Source: Mastigamoeba balamuthi (taxonomy: Eukaryota; Evosea; Mastigamoebida; Mastigamoebidae). Taken from it: a stretch of 38,188 nucleotides of DNA. Positions 1 to 11,465 of the stretch are shown piece by piece. The notes beneath the pieces are model-generated. The model was not told the origin of the DNA. It saw only the letters and a list, made by a program, of their open reading frames with translations, and searched no databases. The stretch lies in contig CACRSC010000062.1 of NCBI GenBank assembly GCA_902651635.1, positions 121,381-159,568 on the forward strand, given 5' to 3'. Position 1 is the stretch's first letter; each line of letters opens with the position of its first letter. The position numbers were made by a program, and so were the translations under genes.

Positions 1-1646
1 CCCCCCGATGCCCCTCTCTCGCACCTCGTCACGGCAGAGCTTTGCTTTATTTTCTTTCTTCGCTCTCTGTTCCCTTCGATGTATTCAACAAACACAAACA
101 CGTCCATTTTTTATCCGGCAATACAGAGAGGGCTTTTGCACGCTGCTTAGTATGGCCTCCCCCCAGCCTGGTGGCGCGTCGGTTGGTGGTCCCATAAGAC
201 CGCCTTGCCATTTTCGCGATCGCTGTATCCGTGAGCCCGGGGCTGTTATTGTTCTTTTCGAACACTCCCAAGTAATGTGGGCGGAGTCGGCTTCTCACCG
301 TGGGGAAGCGCTCCCTGGTGATATTCCTAACAGCTCCCACAAAGCTAGACCCACGAACGAACCGTCAAACACCGATCAAACGGGATGCCGTCAGATCGCG
401 GACCAGTGCCTCGGGGCCCGTTCTGCCACTGCTCGAGGCAGAGGACCTGTGCTGCCTCCCCCACCTGCACATGCAGCGCCTGTGCTCCCCCTGTGCAGAC
501 CGTCCTGCCCTGCCTCTGGACCGGTGTGGTGATACACGGTGGCTGCCAAGGCCGAACTCGTCGCTCGCACAGACAACCAGCACTATAAATGGAATTGTCC
601 CTGCACAGAACAGAGCCCCCCACGATGCCCGAGCACACGCGAGGATGCGAGGCAGCTGGCAGCAGCCCCTGCGAGCCTAAGGAGCAACTCCTGGTAACTA
701 CACTGGAGTGTGTTGTGTGGCCCTTGAGCTTGAGCACTGAGCACATGTGCCCAACCGAGTTCATTGCCAACTGCAGGCTGCTGAGGAGGTCATCTGCTCT
801 GCTAGAGGAGAGCACAGACACTATTAATGTCTATCAAACAACACACCGCATGAGCTTCGACAGGTGAACAGGACTGACCACGTGCTGCGCCCGAGGGCAG
901 CACAGGCAGAAGGATGTGGTGACTCACCGGGCACCGGCATAGGGACTTCCTCTGTGCTACAATCCCCCTGAGCCGTTAAGTTAATGCAACATTCACAGGC
1001 CCGGGAGTGCTGCACAGGCAGCAGTGCTGGGTGTGAGCAGTGAGGCAGCACTGGCAGTGCCGCCAGGCTCATGTGATCCTCGTCCTTGCAACAGTGCTTG
1101 CCAAGAAGCAGGTCATGTACGACCTTGGGCATCAAACGGAAACAATGCTTGAGGCGTTCTACACAGAGAAGAAGGGGTTCCTCGGGGGCCATTTGTCAAA
1201 ACTATTTATAGGGTTTAGAACAATGCCTCTGACTCATCGGCCTCATTGGTCATTTCCTGAATTGGAAGTGAAGACCTTTATTTACCTCTGACGCATCAAC
1301 CAGGCCTTTGCCAGAGAGTAAATCTCTTCTCATATTGTTAAAAAACCCGGAAGAGTCTGAGGCTGCCATAATGTGCTGCTCCTCAGAAAAAGTGAAGGCA
1401 CTGGTGGTAAGATCTCAAGTCCTTCACACTGGCAACAGATTGACATCCCTTCATCACCCAGACCCCTCTTGTTCTTATTGTCTTCTGGGTATTTCAAGTA
1501 TCTGCACTTGGTGCCGTTCAGTGGCCTTTGATAAGGGGAGTGCAGTTGTGCCAATCCAGAAATGAGGAGGACCCCGAGATCAAGGACTTCACTTGCCAGT
1601 GGCTGTGCGATGCACTTGATAATCCTAAGTAACGTTGGCTGTCAGA
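1..1646. other. 5' stretch without a convincing gene
   Basis: Short open frames exist on both strands, but none has a recognisable domain, none is supported by a flanking splice pattern that joins into a longer frame, and the longest ones overlap each other antisense. Base composition is more even than in the GC-rich genes further on. I see no tRNA or rRNA signature. It may hold untranslated sequence or very degraded elements. Confidence 0.5.
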
Positions 1647-2176
1647 ATGGCAATGCAGGCCACCGAGGGATTCGGCCTGATTGCAATTCTTGTGGGATCA
1701 TTTACCCTCATTTCGACAATTCTTGCAGCAATTCAGTCAATGCATAGCCTTGGTCGTGGACAAATCGAGCTTCTGTGCTCCAAGCAAGCACGCCAGTTAT
1801 ACGTTGGTTGCTGCATTTTTACTGTTCTCTCCAGCCTCATTGGTGCGTGCCATAGTGCTTGCTGTGCACATGTCTTACACCTCCTATAGCATGTGCTGTT
1901 TGGCCAGTTGCTAATTATATCAATAAGCCAAGAAACTGGCCAGAATTCACAGAGATTGAAGATAACACAGGAAGTCCTGAAGCAAAAAATTGGTTGCAAC
2001 TGCAAAGCGTTGCAACTCTCGCTGCAATCATCGCAGTGATTACTGCGTGGCGTTGTACACCAACAGTGTCTGCAGCACCCTCGACGACAAGAGTCACCCC
2101 AGCTCACACTGAAGCTTCAGATCTCGAGCCAGATCTCACTGAGTCCGTGAAATCGGCAACGGAGCAGAAGGACTAG
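1647..2176 (+). CDS. Small three-span membrane protein, two exons
   Basis: Exons 1647-1842 and 1890-2176, with a 47-nt intron (GTGCGT...CTATAG, phase 1). The joined frame is 483 nt and encodes 160 residues. Residues about 8-28, 48-66 and 100-116 are hydrophobic and look membrane-spanning; the tail is polar and rich in Thr, Ser, Glu and Asp. Without splicing the frame stops inside the intron, and with it the second and third hydrophobic segments join, which supports the model. A second ATG at 1653 could also be the start. The stop overlaps the stop of the minus-strand neighbour at 2173. I do not recognise the family; a transporter or small channel-like protein would only be a guess. Confidence 0.6.
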
Positions 2177-2743
2177 CTTGGGAACAACAATTCCATTCTC
2201 TTGATGCAAGTCTCTACTCTCTGAGTACTGTTCACGGTCTGCAACTGCAACATGAACACGGATTGCGCTTGGTCTAGGAACGCTGAGTGGTAAGGGAGCT
2301 GCATCAGGAACACACTACTGCAATCATTGATTAATCTGATTTTTGTCGAAGGAGTTATGTGTGACAAGTTCCATGTGTACCCCTGTCTCAAGCACATCCA
2401 GAAGGAACTGCAGTGAGAGCATTGCATGAAGAGCGAAACTGTAGTCAATTGATCTTCGGGCTTTCAAGCGTCGTCTGAGTGCCCTCCCCACAACTGGGCC
2501 CAGTAATTGCGGAGCGTGAAGAGATCCTGCAGGGACAGGTGGTGGCTCAGGCTGCGGCAGCGGTTGAGGCTTCAGGAAGCGATGATACAAGGGGCAAGCA
2601 GTCTTTGATTCCTGAACACTGGCATAAAGATGGGCGGTGCCAGCCAGCCGATATTAACAACTGCCCACAAAGCGAGACTGGGAGGGGGTACGACCGTCAA
2701 ACACCTCAATCAGATACAGGATGTCGGCGATGGACAGAGCCAT
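2173..2743 (-). CDS. Hypothetical four-exon gene, convergent with 1647-2176
   Basis: Manual exons on the minus strand: 2743-2669, 2618-2589, 2526-2492 and 2407-2173. The introns (50, 62 and 84 nt) all begin GT and end AG, and the joined frame is 375 nt (124 residues). The protein begins MALSIADILYLIE and ends with a 78-residue run without stops. A shorter form is possible: reading through the third donor adds only the residues LWGGHSDDA after the Q at 2492-2494 before a TGA at 2464-2466. The third intron carries a TCAATTGA palindrome of the kind seen in other introns here. No domain is recognised. The start lies within about 20 bp of possible upstream starts of the plus-strand gene at 2720-2942, so at least one 5' end is probably wrong. 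Confidence 0.4.
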
Positions 2744-2941
2744 TGTTGCGGACGACCACCTGGTGACGCACCGCGGCGGCGTCGCCGAGCTCCCTCGCTA
2801 CTGCAGCAACCACAGCTCGTGTCTCTGATCGTGATCGCATCCGGGGCAGCACAGGGCTTCTCAATGTCCTCTCTTTATCGCGAAGGCCAAGCTCTCTCTG
2901 GTGGCTTGAGACTGACTCGATGAGCCCTGGCAAACCTGTGC

Positions 2942-3516
2942 ATGGCCTTTATGCTGGTCGGGGACTCACGAAGCTTGCGATCTCGGTCTGTGTCGTCAGG
3001 CGTCCAGGCCACAGTTGCGATGGCAGCCATCGCGTCCGCATGCCCAGACCTGGGGAGCCTGACATTCAGCACTTTGGCTGCACAGCGGCCACCATGCTGG
3101 CCTCCTCCTGGGCTTCACACATTGAGAATCCCGTTGCCGATTACAAGGTGGCCCCGCTGCTGCTCGTGCCTCGTGCCCTCGCTGGTGTCCATGTCCCTGG
3201 GCATCGACAGCAACGCCTCAGGGCTGCGAGCAGCTGCTGACGCGGTGCACCGACGAGGGCTGGAGGAGCTCAGCAGGCTCGCTCCCCTCGAGTCAAATTG
3301 GACCACCAGCCGCCTGCTGCTGACACGTCGGAGCGGCAATCTCTCTCACCATCGACCTCGGTAAGTGTCCCAAGCTCGACAGACGCGTCCTGTGCCTTCT
3401 GGGGCCATGCGCGCAGACAGTCGTGTTGGCGGCAATCTACAAGCCGCTCGTGGAGGGACAGGAGCTGCCACTCAGCAGAATCGCGTTCAGGTTTACCCCG
3501 CGAGGACGCCGCGTGA
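2942..3516 (+). CDS. Possible leucine-rich-repeat protein, ends uncertain
   Basis: From ATG 2942 the frame stays open to 3364 and contains LRR-like phrases: ACPDLGSLTF, PGLHTLRIPL, PSLVSMSLG and RGLEELSRLA. A GTAAGT donor follows at 3361. Joining it to the acceptor before 3417 gives a tail ending at TGA 3514-3516, just before the convergent kinase stop at 3540. Upstream exons are also conceivable: ATG 2720 with exons 2720-2761 and 2808-2900, spliced into 3000, keeps the frame (for example REGQALSGVQATVAM). The 3' part is the weakest, because another frame after 3417 also looks coding. LRR proteins usually bind other proteins; no more specific role can be read. Confidence 0.35.
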
Positions 3517-3539
3517 GATTAGTACTCGGCCTCCCTTTA

Positions 3540-6500
3540 TTACAGCTTCCCATAAAGATCCTGCAGCAGGTCCACAATGACCTCGAAGGTGGGGCGGCAG
3601 TCGGGGTCCTTGGCCCACGACCGCTCGATGATTTTGTCCATGATCGACCCTGGCAGCGGCAGCCTGTTGCCCTCTGCCACAAACTTGAGAATGGCAAACT
3701 GGAGTGGGGCGGGGCGCCTGGCGTGAGAAGAGGCAACATCCACGGTGGCTGGGAGGAGGAGGGGCCCATACGTGGTTGTGGAACTCCAGGTACGGCGTCT
3801 TCTTCGTGACGAGCTGCCACAGCACCACGGCGAACGAGAACACGTCAGCCTGACCGCCGTACGACTCGTTGTCCATTTGCTGCAGTTTTGCGACCGTTGG
3901 TGGGGGCTCCATCGCGAGTGCTGTACCTCGGGGGCTGTGTAGGCGGGCGTGCCAATGCCGCTGGTGTACTTGTTGGCGCAGTCGTTGCCGACCATTCGGC
4001 ACGACCCAAAGTCGGTAATCTTGGCATTGACAGGCGCCTCCTCCATCGAGAACACCAGCACGTTGTCTGGCTTCAGATCTGCGTGGCGCACAAAACAGGG
4101 TCAGAGCAAGCGAGAGAGCGAGAGCGCAGAGAATGACAGAGAGCAGCGATAGAGGGTGAAAGAGAAAATTCGTCGAGCTGAGAGAGCGCGCGTGCCTCTG
4201 TGCATGATGCCGTTTGAGTGCAGTGCCAGCATGCCCCTGGCGCAGTCGAGCGCGAACTTGATCTCGAGCGCTGGCGTGAAATCCGCGGCCCTGCGCTTAA
4301 TGACGCTGCCGAGGCTGCCGAGCGGCGCCAGCTCCATCATCAGGCACATCCTGCCCTCGCCCGTCGCCGTGCCGTAGTAGAGTATCGTGTACGGCGACCG
4401 CAGGCGCTTGAGCAAGTCCACCTCGCGTTGCACCTCGTCGAACATGTCCTCCGCGATGAGCGCCTGGTGGATGTCCTTCACCGCGACCAGCGTCCCGCGC
4501 CAGCGCGCGCGCCAGACGGTGCCGAAGCCACCCTCGCCGATCACCTCGAGGAACTCGATCTCGCGAACGTCAATCGCGTCGCTGTCGGGCAGGGCCTTGA
4601 CCAGCAGCGGCCTCGAGAGCTCGATACCCTTGGCGCGCAGCCTCGCGCGCCTGCGCGCCCGCATGACGGCGAACGTGGTGACAGCCGCAACGGCAACCAC
4701 GAGGCCCGCGACGCCCCCGATGATCGCGGCGAGGGGCACGAGAACCGGGTGGCCGCCTCCGCTGGGGCAGAGCCCATGCGCCTCGATGCACGACCGCGTG
4801 TACTCGCACCACGTGCATGTGCTGTCGAACTCGCAGGCGTCGCGCGTCGCGGTGGACTTGCACGACGGCCGGACGGCGTTGGAGATGCAGCCGCCGTCGG
4901 CGGTCCACGTGCAGCCCGTGCGTGCGACGCAGTCCGTCTGGTTGGCCACGAGCACGCACGGCGTGCACTCGCTCTTGCGCACGCAGAGCGCCGTGGCCTC
5001 GCACCACGTGCACGCGTCGCTCATGCAGCTCTTCTGCGGCTGCGAGCTGCACTCGCATGGATCGGCGGAGTACGCCTTCTGCTCGACGCAGATGTCCGAG
5101 GTCGCGCAGTAGCGGCACCCCGGGAACTGCCGGCCGGGCCCGCACTGGTGTTCCGACTGCTGAGAGCAAGACGGGCAGACTGGGGCAGCCGACAGCCACC
5201 CGTCGGCGAGGCAGTGCTGCGTGGACTCGCACCACGTGCAGCCCACAGAGGCGGTGCACGAAGTCGAGTTGAGCAGCTGGCTGCACTCGCTGCACAGGCC
5301 CACCGACATGCAGGAGCTCGTGTGCGGGCAGTACTCGCAATCAGACGCCGCGAAGAGGAACGAGCAGTCGCGCGGTCTCACGGGCGCGCACGAGCACTGC
5401 GACGACCACTCGGACCCGGCGACGCAGCGGCCGCGGCACCACCTGCACGCGGGCTCTGCGGCGCACTGCATAGCCCCCAGCGACGCGCACGGCACGCACT
5501 CAGCTCCTGCCGCGAGGCAGCGCCCCGTGTCGCCGCACCACCTGCAGGCGTCCAGCGAGTTGCACGCGTCCCGAGAGACCACCGAGTCGCACGGCCTCGC
5601 GCAGTGGCCTGCGCAGACCCCCCCCGGGCAACCAGCGATCAGCGAGCAGCTGCGAAGCTCAGGGAGGACGCGAAGGCCGCACTGTCTTTCTTGTCGCTCC
5701 AGAAGCACCTCTTGCGGAGGCAGAGGCGGTCGCCCGCGTCGCGCGCGTAGTCGTCGGCGCAGGCGGCGCAGGTGTCGCCGTTGAAGCACTCGGCGCAGTT
5801 GTCGATGGCGCACAGGGGGCCCATGACGATGCTCGAGACCCTGTACTTGCCCTTGGAGCACCTTAGCACCGCGTGCGCCGGACGCACGTCACTGTGACCA
5901 CAGCCAAGTTAGATTTTCGTACGTACTTGTCCCTACTTGCATTCTGACGTCAAATGTGCACTGCAAGTTCAGGGAACATCTATGGGGTACCTGAGGGGCT
6001 CCAGCGACGCGACAACACGGACAGTGCGGTCCCGGGCGTTGCCGCACGGGCGCACGGTGGCGGTCGACTGCGACATCGACACGTCGACGCGGACGCAGTG
6101 CTGCGACGCCAGGGCGCGGGACAGCGAGGCGGACGCGCGCGAGGCGTCGGTGACCCGAGTGTCGTTTGGCGTCCTGCGACGTGGCAGGTCAGCGATGACT
6201 CAACGCAGGCAGAAAATAATAAGAGGAATTGCGGGGATGGCCACAGCGACAGCGGAAGCGGCGGGGGCGGGGGTTGCATCGCACAGCTCGACGCTAAGCA
6301 GCAGCTGGGCGGCAGAGTTCTCCAGGGTGAACTCCAGGACACTGGGCTGCTGCCCGGGCTCGGCCGTGAGCTCGACCGTGCACCCGACTGAGTCGCAGAC
6401 CACATTGCCTGCGCCACGTCATCGAGAAATTGTCACATCAGCACCAGCACAGCACAGAGCCAGTAAACACTCCTCCCCCGGGGGAGACACAGCAGGCAGG

Positions 6501-6743
6501 GCACCGTGGGCTTCCTCTGACGCATCGAGCCACAGGCCGTTGTCGACGACGTGGCGGGGGGNGCAGCGCCAGCAGAGCGGCGGCGCGGGCGGCGCGGGCG
6601 CGGGGGCCCGGGGAGCGCAGGAGCGGCTGCAGCGAGCGGGAGAGGTCGAGGACGACGTCGTCGGGGGACCAGAGGGCCATGGCGGCCACGGCGGCCGCGT
6701 ACAGCAGCAGCAGCTCGGGCACGACCTCGGCCCACCACCACAT
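3540..6743 (-). CDS. Receptor-like TKL protein kinase with cysteine-rich ectodomain
   Basis: Eight exons on the minus strand: 6743-6505, 6408-6285, 6173-5991, 5891-5683, 5608-4196, 4078-3927, 3879-3772 and 3698-3540. Without the N at 6562 they sum to 2586 nt, 861 residues. Order: hydrophobic signal segment (about 7-25), an ectodomain whose C-terminal half has repeated C-x-WC cysteine modules (about 230-530, PSI-like), one membrane helix (about 540-564) followed by a basic stretch, then a kinase domain (about 600-855). Kinase motifs present: GEGGFG loop, VAVKDI lysine, HRDLKPDN catalytic loop, DFG and a TAPE motif, so it should be active. The layout resembles the transmembrane kinases of Entamoeba. 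The kinase is interrupted inside HRD|LKPDN by a GC-AG intron (4079-4195). Introns at 3699-3771 and 3880-3926 join conserved kinase strands exactly. The ligand is unknown. The first exon (signal peptide) is the least certain; it is chosen because ATG 6743 gives a signal-like start 138 bp from the divergent gene at 6882. Confidence 0.85.
4079..4195 (-). other. GC-AG intron inside the kinase catalytic loop
   Basis: Reading the minus strand, the exon ends CACAGAG and the intron begins GCACGC and ends CACGCAG. Removing it converts a frame that runs into stops into the invariant sequence HRDLKPDN (G from one exon plus AT from the next makes the Asp codon). No GT donor near the boundary can do this. 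Confidence 0.85.
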
Positions 6744-6881
6744 CCGCGCGCAGATTCGTGTATCTTTGTGCCGACGAATCTAGAATCAAGAATCTAGATT
6801 TCCATAGGAGAATCCTGACGTCACCTGTGACCAAAGGGCACTCGGCGTCGAGGACAACCCAGCAAAGCCGCAGTCGTTGAA
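6744..6881. promoter_or_regulatory. Short divergent intergenic region with AATCTAGATT palindrome
   Basis: This 138-bp region separates the kinase start (minus strand) from the small gene at 6882 (plus strand) and must hold both promoters. It contains overlapping GAATC/GATTC words around 6776-6820, including the perfect 10-bp palindrome AATCTAGATT, and a TGACGTCA site (8-bp palindrome) near 6817. Confidence 0.45.
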
Positions 6882-7203
6882 ATGGCTGACGAGTCGGTGG
6901 AGGAGATCCTGGAGAAGAAGGAGGTGCTCCTGGCTCGCCCTCGCAGTCAATAGACGCTGACCCGAGTGGGCTGGGCTGGGGCGCCTGCAGGCGGGCGAGA
7001 AGCTGACGGTGCAGGAGGCCGGGAAGCTCGGGGGCAAGGCGTACAAGGCCCAGGAGCGCGCCAAGGAGGTGGGCGAGAGGGACACTGTCGAGGACATACT
7101 CGAGAAGAAGGAGGCCGGCGAGCCCCTCACGGCCAAGGAGCGCGGCATCCTCGGCGGCACCTCGTACAAGAAGGTCGCCGAGGCCCGCGGGGACAACGAG
7201 TAG
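6882..7203 (+). CDS. Small hydrophilic protein with an internal repeat
   Basis: Exons 6882-6923 and 6991-7203, with a 67-nt phase-0 intron. The protein is 84 residues, highly charged, without hydrophobic segments. It consists of two copies of one module: EEILEKKEAGEKLT...LGGKAYK at about 7-34 and EDILEKKEAGEPLT...LGGTSYK at about 47-74. The intron falls inside the first ILEKKE|AGE copy, and the second copy is uninterrupted, which confirms the splice. Modules ending in GG-K resemble those of small stress or desiccation proteins, but I cannot assign a family. It is divergent from the kinase gene. Confidence 0.75.
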
Positions 7204-7322
7204 CCCGGCCCCCAGGGCCTCGCGAGTGCCAGCCACGCGAGTTCCGGTGGAATCGAACAGGAACCGCTGCTGGTATTAACGTCCGTCGTCGCTGCTGGCG
7301 CGTGTTGCTGGGGGGGAGGGTA

Positions 7323-8919
7323 TTAGAGGGCGCTCGGGGCGCTGCTGCTGACGGCGGTGCCGCCGCCAAAGGGCAGCGTCGTCTGGCGCAGCTTGGAGAC
7401 GGGGACGGCGGCCTTGAACCGCGCGATGACGAACTCCTGCAGGTAGAGCTCGTCCTTGGCGCTGCCCTCGCGCGGCCTCTGCTTGAGCTCGTTGTAGAAC
7501 TCCACCAGCCGGTCCATCGTGCTGTCCCCGCTGCGCGCAAGAGGTGCCGCGTGAGACGGAGGGGAACGCTGGAGGGCCCCAGCAGGAGGGAGGCGGCACC
7601 TCCTCATGTTCTCCTCGAGGACGCCGGACTCGAGCAGGCACATGGCCAGGCAGCTGCAGAGCGCCTCGGCCTTCTGGTCCGCCATGGTCCGGAACACCGG
7701 GAACGCCCTGGCCGCGTCCAGCACCGCTGCGGCCGAGAACTGCCCCGCATCAATTGATCCGTCAAACACAACCCGTCAAATCAATTGACTCGGGCACACA
7801 GAGAGAGAAAGCAGCGCGCACCTCGCGCTTGTCGAGCGAGAGCGCCGAGGCGAAGAGCGACCACGCGGCCTCGGCCTTGAGGCGTCGGCACCGCGGGCCC
7901 CACGCGGGCACCGCCGCGAGCCGCCGCGCCGCGTAGGCCAGCTGCGCGCAGTCCCCGGGGACCAGCGCCCCCAGGAGCCCCTCCTCAGCCCCCCCAGCCC
8001 CCCCAGGGCCCCCAGGACACCCCTCGACCAGCGCGTGCAGGGCCTCCTGCGCCGCGTCGAGCAGCTCGAGGGCCCCGGGGCCCAGCGGCCCCGCAGAGGC
8101 CATGCGCGCGGCGTCTGCGGCCGCGTCGAGGGCCAACCGCGCGAGCTCGGGCCTCTCGGCGGCCCCCGCCCACTCCGGCGCGTCCGCCGCCGCGGCCGAC
8201 ACCACGCGCAGCACGCGCGCCGCGCGCGAGGCCTGCGCCGGCGAGATGGAGGGCTCGCGGCCCGGCGGCGGCTCCTCGGCGGCCGCGAAGCCCCGCAGCG
8301 CCGCCAGCACCTCGCGGGCGCCGGGAAATGCCTGCGATGACGTGTGCGACACGAGCTCGCGCGCGGCGGCGGCGCTCAGCGCGGGGTCGCCGCGGGCGGC
8401 CGCGTCGAGCAGCCAGCGCAGCGCGCCCTCGGCCGCGGGGTCGACGGCCTCGCCTGCGCGGACGGCCGCGGGGCAGAGTGCGCGCGGCGCTGCGCCGAGC
8501 GGAATTTCCCGGGGGTCGGAAAAGCACGAGCACAGGCGTTCGGCCGGCGCCGACCCGCGGCGCGCGCGCTCCGCCGCGGCGGCCTCGCGCTGGCGGCGCT
8601 CGCGCAGCGCCGTGAGCGTCCCCTCGAGGTTCTCCGCGGGCGCAGCGGCAGCAGCGGCAGCGGGGGAGGCCGCGGGAGGCGGGGAGGAGGCGGCGGCAGC
8701 GGCGCGCTTGGCGGCGGCGGCAGAGGCGGAGGCGCGGCGGTCGAGGAGGAGGCGCTCGAGGGTGAAGACGGCCCGCTTGCCCGGGGAGCAGGACGAGGGG
8801 CAGGCGGCGGGGCTCGGGGGCGACGACGGCGGGGAGGCGGCGGCGGCGGCAGGGCGGCCGCGCTTGGCGGGGGAGGGGTTGCCGTCGCCGTCCTTGCGAC
8901 GCTTGGTGCGGCCGCTCAT
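7323..8919 (-). CDS. Low-complexity protein, probably nuclear, function unknown
   Basis: Exons 8919-7822, 7739-7600 and 7530-7323 (introns 82 and 69 nt) sum to 1446 nt, 481 residues. The start MSGRTKRRK carries basic clusters that fit a nuclear localisation signal. About 100 residues of Ala/Pro/Ser-rich sequence follow, then an Arg/Glu-rich coiled stretch (LTALRERRQREAAAAERARR), then an Ala/Leu-rich helical region to the end. The tail contains KLRQTTLPFGG, which resembles but does not meet the PIP-box spacing. The helical part faintly recalls the SLF2/FAM178 region of SMC5/6 cofactors; this is a weak impression only. The second intron is a multiple of three without a stop, so a retained form is possible. 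Codon use is extremely GC-rich. Confidence 0.65.
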
Positions 8920-8959
8920 GTGGGGCGATCAGTTGCCTCGAGCGCGCGCTAAAATATCA

Positions 8960-10212
8960 AATACCGACGCCGCTTTTCAAAAAACACCTGCACCCCCTCC
9001 CCCCAGATTTCAACAGAATCTCCGGAGTAATGAACGAGAACAGGCTTTATCGCGGGCGATAAAAGGAATGACTTCACGACGACAATATCAATGAGTACTC
9101 ACTGCTAACAACGATACGCAAGGTCATCGATTGACATGCTCGTGCTACAGATTTCGAATGGAGTGACGTCACACTACTTGATTCCCATTCTCAAGCAGAG
9201 AGACGTCTCTTATTCGATAATTAATCGCAGGTACTCTCTGGGTCAGTTCATGGGCTGACAGCACCTGCCATCGGCCGCCAGGTACAGATGCTTACTCTTG
9301 CAGCTACCCCTCAACCAGGAGCCATGGCCCTACCCTCACACTCGGGGTGAGTCGCAGGGGCAGACATAGCGCATTTGTGCACGTGCAGATGCCAACCGAT
9401 AACAAATTACCCGGCTGCGGACTGGGCCAGTGCGTCTGACGTGCACGTGGCCGAGCGTATGTAGGGGAGTGCACAGAAGTCAAGAGCAATTGGTGTTTGA
9501 ACACTGGGTGTGAGCAGAGCGAAGTCCTTCTGTATGCACGGGGGTGCGCTTCACAGGGACGCAATCGAGGCGAATACTGCGCGGGCGGTGTCGAGCGACG
9601 GGTTCTCCTCGAGCACCGTTGCGAACAGGGCGGCGCACCTGTCGGCGGGGTTCACCGACGCGGCCTCCCTGAACTCGCTCAACGCCCCTCTCATGTCCGC
9701 CATCTCCAGCGCGGCGAGGCCCCTCTCGAACGCCTTGCTCCCCGTGTCCACCGCGGCGCTGGTGGCCCCGTACAGCCCCACGAGCTCGTAGACCTCCTGA
9801 GGCTCGTCGAAGCCCTTGAGGGGGAAGCGACCGAGCCGCCTCGAGACCGTTGTGCCCTCTGAGCGCTGCGCCGTCGTGCTGCAGGCCAGGATGGACGTCC
9901 GGACGCTCTTGTTGAAGGGCTCGAGGCGCGCGGCGAGGTTGACCGACGAGCCCAGGACGGTGTAGTTGAAGTGGTTGCTCGACCCACAGTTGCCGCAGAG
10001 CACGTCGCCCGTCGCGATGCCGATCCTGCACGAGAGGACCGGAAGCTGCTGCTGCTCCCAGAGGGCCTGGGCCTCGCGGACGTGCTGCTGGACTTCGACG
10101 GCGCACCGGCAGGCGCGGGCCTCCTTGCCCTTGGCGTCGCTGGGGTGGCCCCAGAAGGCCATCGCGCAGTCGCCGATGAACTTGTCGATGAGGCCGCCGC
10201 TGGCGTCAATGC
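8960..10212. repeat. First copy of a near-identical 1.25-kb direct duplication
   Basis: Positions 8960-10212 match 10214-11465 with a single visible difference, a run of A that is six long in the first copy and five in the second. The first copy ends abruptly at the N of 10213 in the middle of the cyclase domain. The partial minus-strand reading frame in it (stop at 9551) is the C-terminal part of the cyclase below and should not be counted as a separate gene. Confidence 0.9.
9551..10212 (-). pseudogene. Truncated duplicate of the adenylyl cyclase 3' end (probable assembly artefact)
   Basis: This frame is identical to the last 220 or so codons of the complete cyclase at 10804-13042, from the IDASGGLIDKFIGD motif to the stop. 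It has no start and no upstream exons: it runs into the N at 10213. Because the copy ends at an N, the simplest reading is two overlapping contigs placed side by side, not a true partial gene duplication. Confidence 0.8.
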
Positions 10213-10213
10213 N

Positions 10214-11465
10214 AATACCGACGCCGCTTTTCAAAAACACCTGCACCCCCTCCCCCCAGATTTCAACAGAATCTCCGGAGTAATGAACGAGAACAGGCTT
10301 TATCGCGGGCGATAAAAGGAATGACTTCACGACGACAATATCAATGAGTACTCACTGCTAACAACGATACGCAAGGTCATCGATTGACATGCTCGTGCTA
10401 CAGATTTCGAATGGAGTGACGTCACACTACTTGATTCCCATTCTCAAGCAGAGAGACGTCTCTTATTCGATAATTAATCGCAGGTACTCTCTGGGTCAGT
10501 TCATGGGCTGACAGCACCTGCCATCGGCCGCCAGGTACAGATGCTTACTCTTGCAGCTACCCCTCAACCAGGAGCCATGGCCCTACCCTCACACTCGGGG
10601 TGAGTCGCAGGGGCAGACATAGCGCATTTGTGCACGTGCAGATGCCAACCGATAACAAATTACCCGGCTGCGGACTGGGCCAGTGCGTCTGACGTGCACG
10701 TGGCCGAGCGTATGTAGGGGAGTGCACAGAAGTCAAGAGCAATTGGTGTTTGAACACTGGGTGTGAGCAGAGCGAAGTCCTTCTGTATGCACGGGGGTGC
10801 GCTTCACAGGGACGCAATCGAGGCGAATACTGCGCGGGCGGTGTCGAGCGACGGGTTCTCCTCGAGCACCGTTGCGAACAGGGCGGCGCACCTGTCGGCG
10901 GGGTTCACCGACGCGGCCTCCCTGAACTCGCTCAACGCCCCTCTCATGTCCGCCATCTCCAGCGCGGCGAGGCCCCTCTCGAACGCCTTGCTCCCCGTGT
11001 CCACCGCGGCGCTGGTGGCCCCGTACAGCCCCACGAGCTCGTAGACCTCCTGAGGCTCGTCGAAGCCCTTGAGGGGGAAGCGACCGAGCCGCCTCGAGAC
11101 CGTTGTGCCCTCTGAGCGCTGCGCCGTCGTGCTGCAGGCCAGGATGGACGTCCGGACGCTCTTGTTGAAGGGCTCGAGGCGCGCGGCGAGGTTGACCGAC
11201 GAGCCCAGGACGGTGTAGTTGAAGTGGTTGCTCGACCCACAGTTGCCGCAGAGCACGTCGCCCGTCGCGATGCCGATCCTGCACGAGAGGACCGGAAGCT
11301 GCTGCTGCTCCCAGAGGGCCTGGGCCTCGCGGACGTGCTGCTGGACTTCGACGGCGCACCGGCAGGCGCGGGCCTCCTTGCCCTTGGCGTCGCTGGGGTG
11401 GCCCCAGAAGGCCATCGCGCAGTCGCCGATGAACTTGTCGATGAGGCCGCCGCTGGCGTCAATGC
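10214..11465. repeat. Second copy of the 1.25-kb direct duplication
   Basis: This copy is continuous with the rest of the cyclase gene at its right end (11466 onward), whereas the first copy is continuous with the 3' flank and the neighbouring gene at 8919. Each copy therefore completes one side of a single ancestral locus, as expected of an unmerged contig overlap. Positions 10214-10803 are 3' flank without a recognisable gene. Confidence 0.9.

Noticed and set aside
4218-5750. Plus-strand frame of about 510 codons
   Set aside because: It is exactly antisense to the kinase ectodomain and membrane segment, is Arg/Ala-rich as expected of a GC-rich antisense frame, and has no domain.
7240-7265. 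TGGAATCGAACAGGAAC, resembling a minus-strand tRNA T-arm
   Set aside because: The stem bases do not pair beyond the first position and no acceptor or anticodon arms are found at the right distances.
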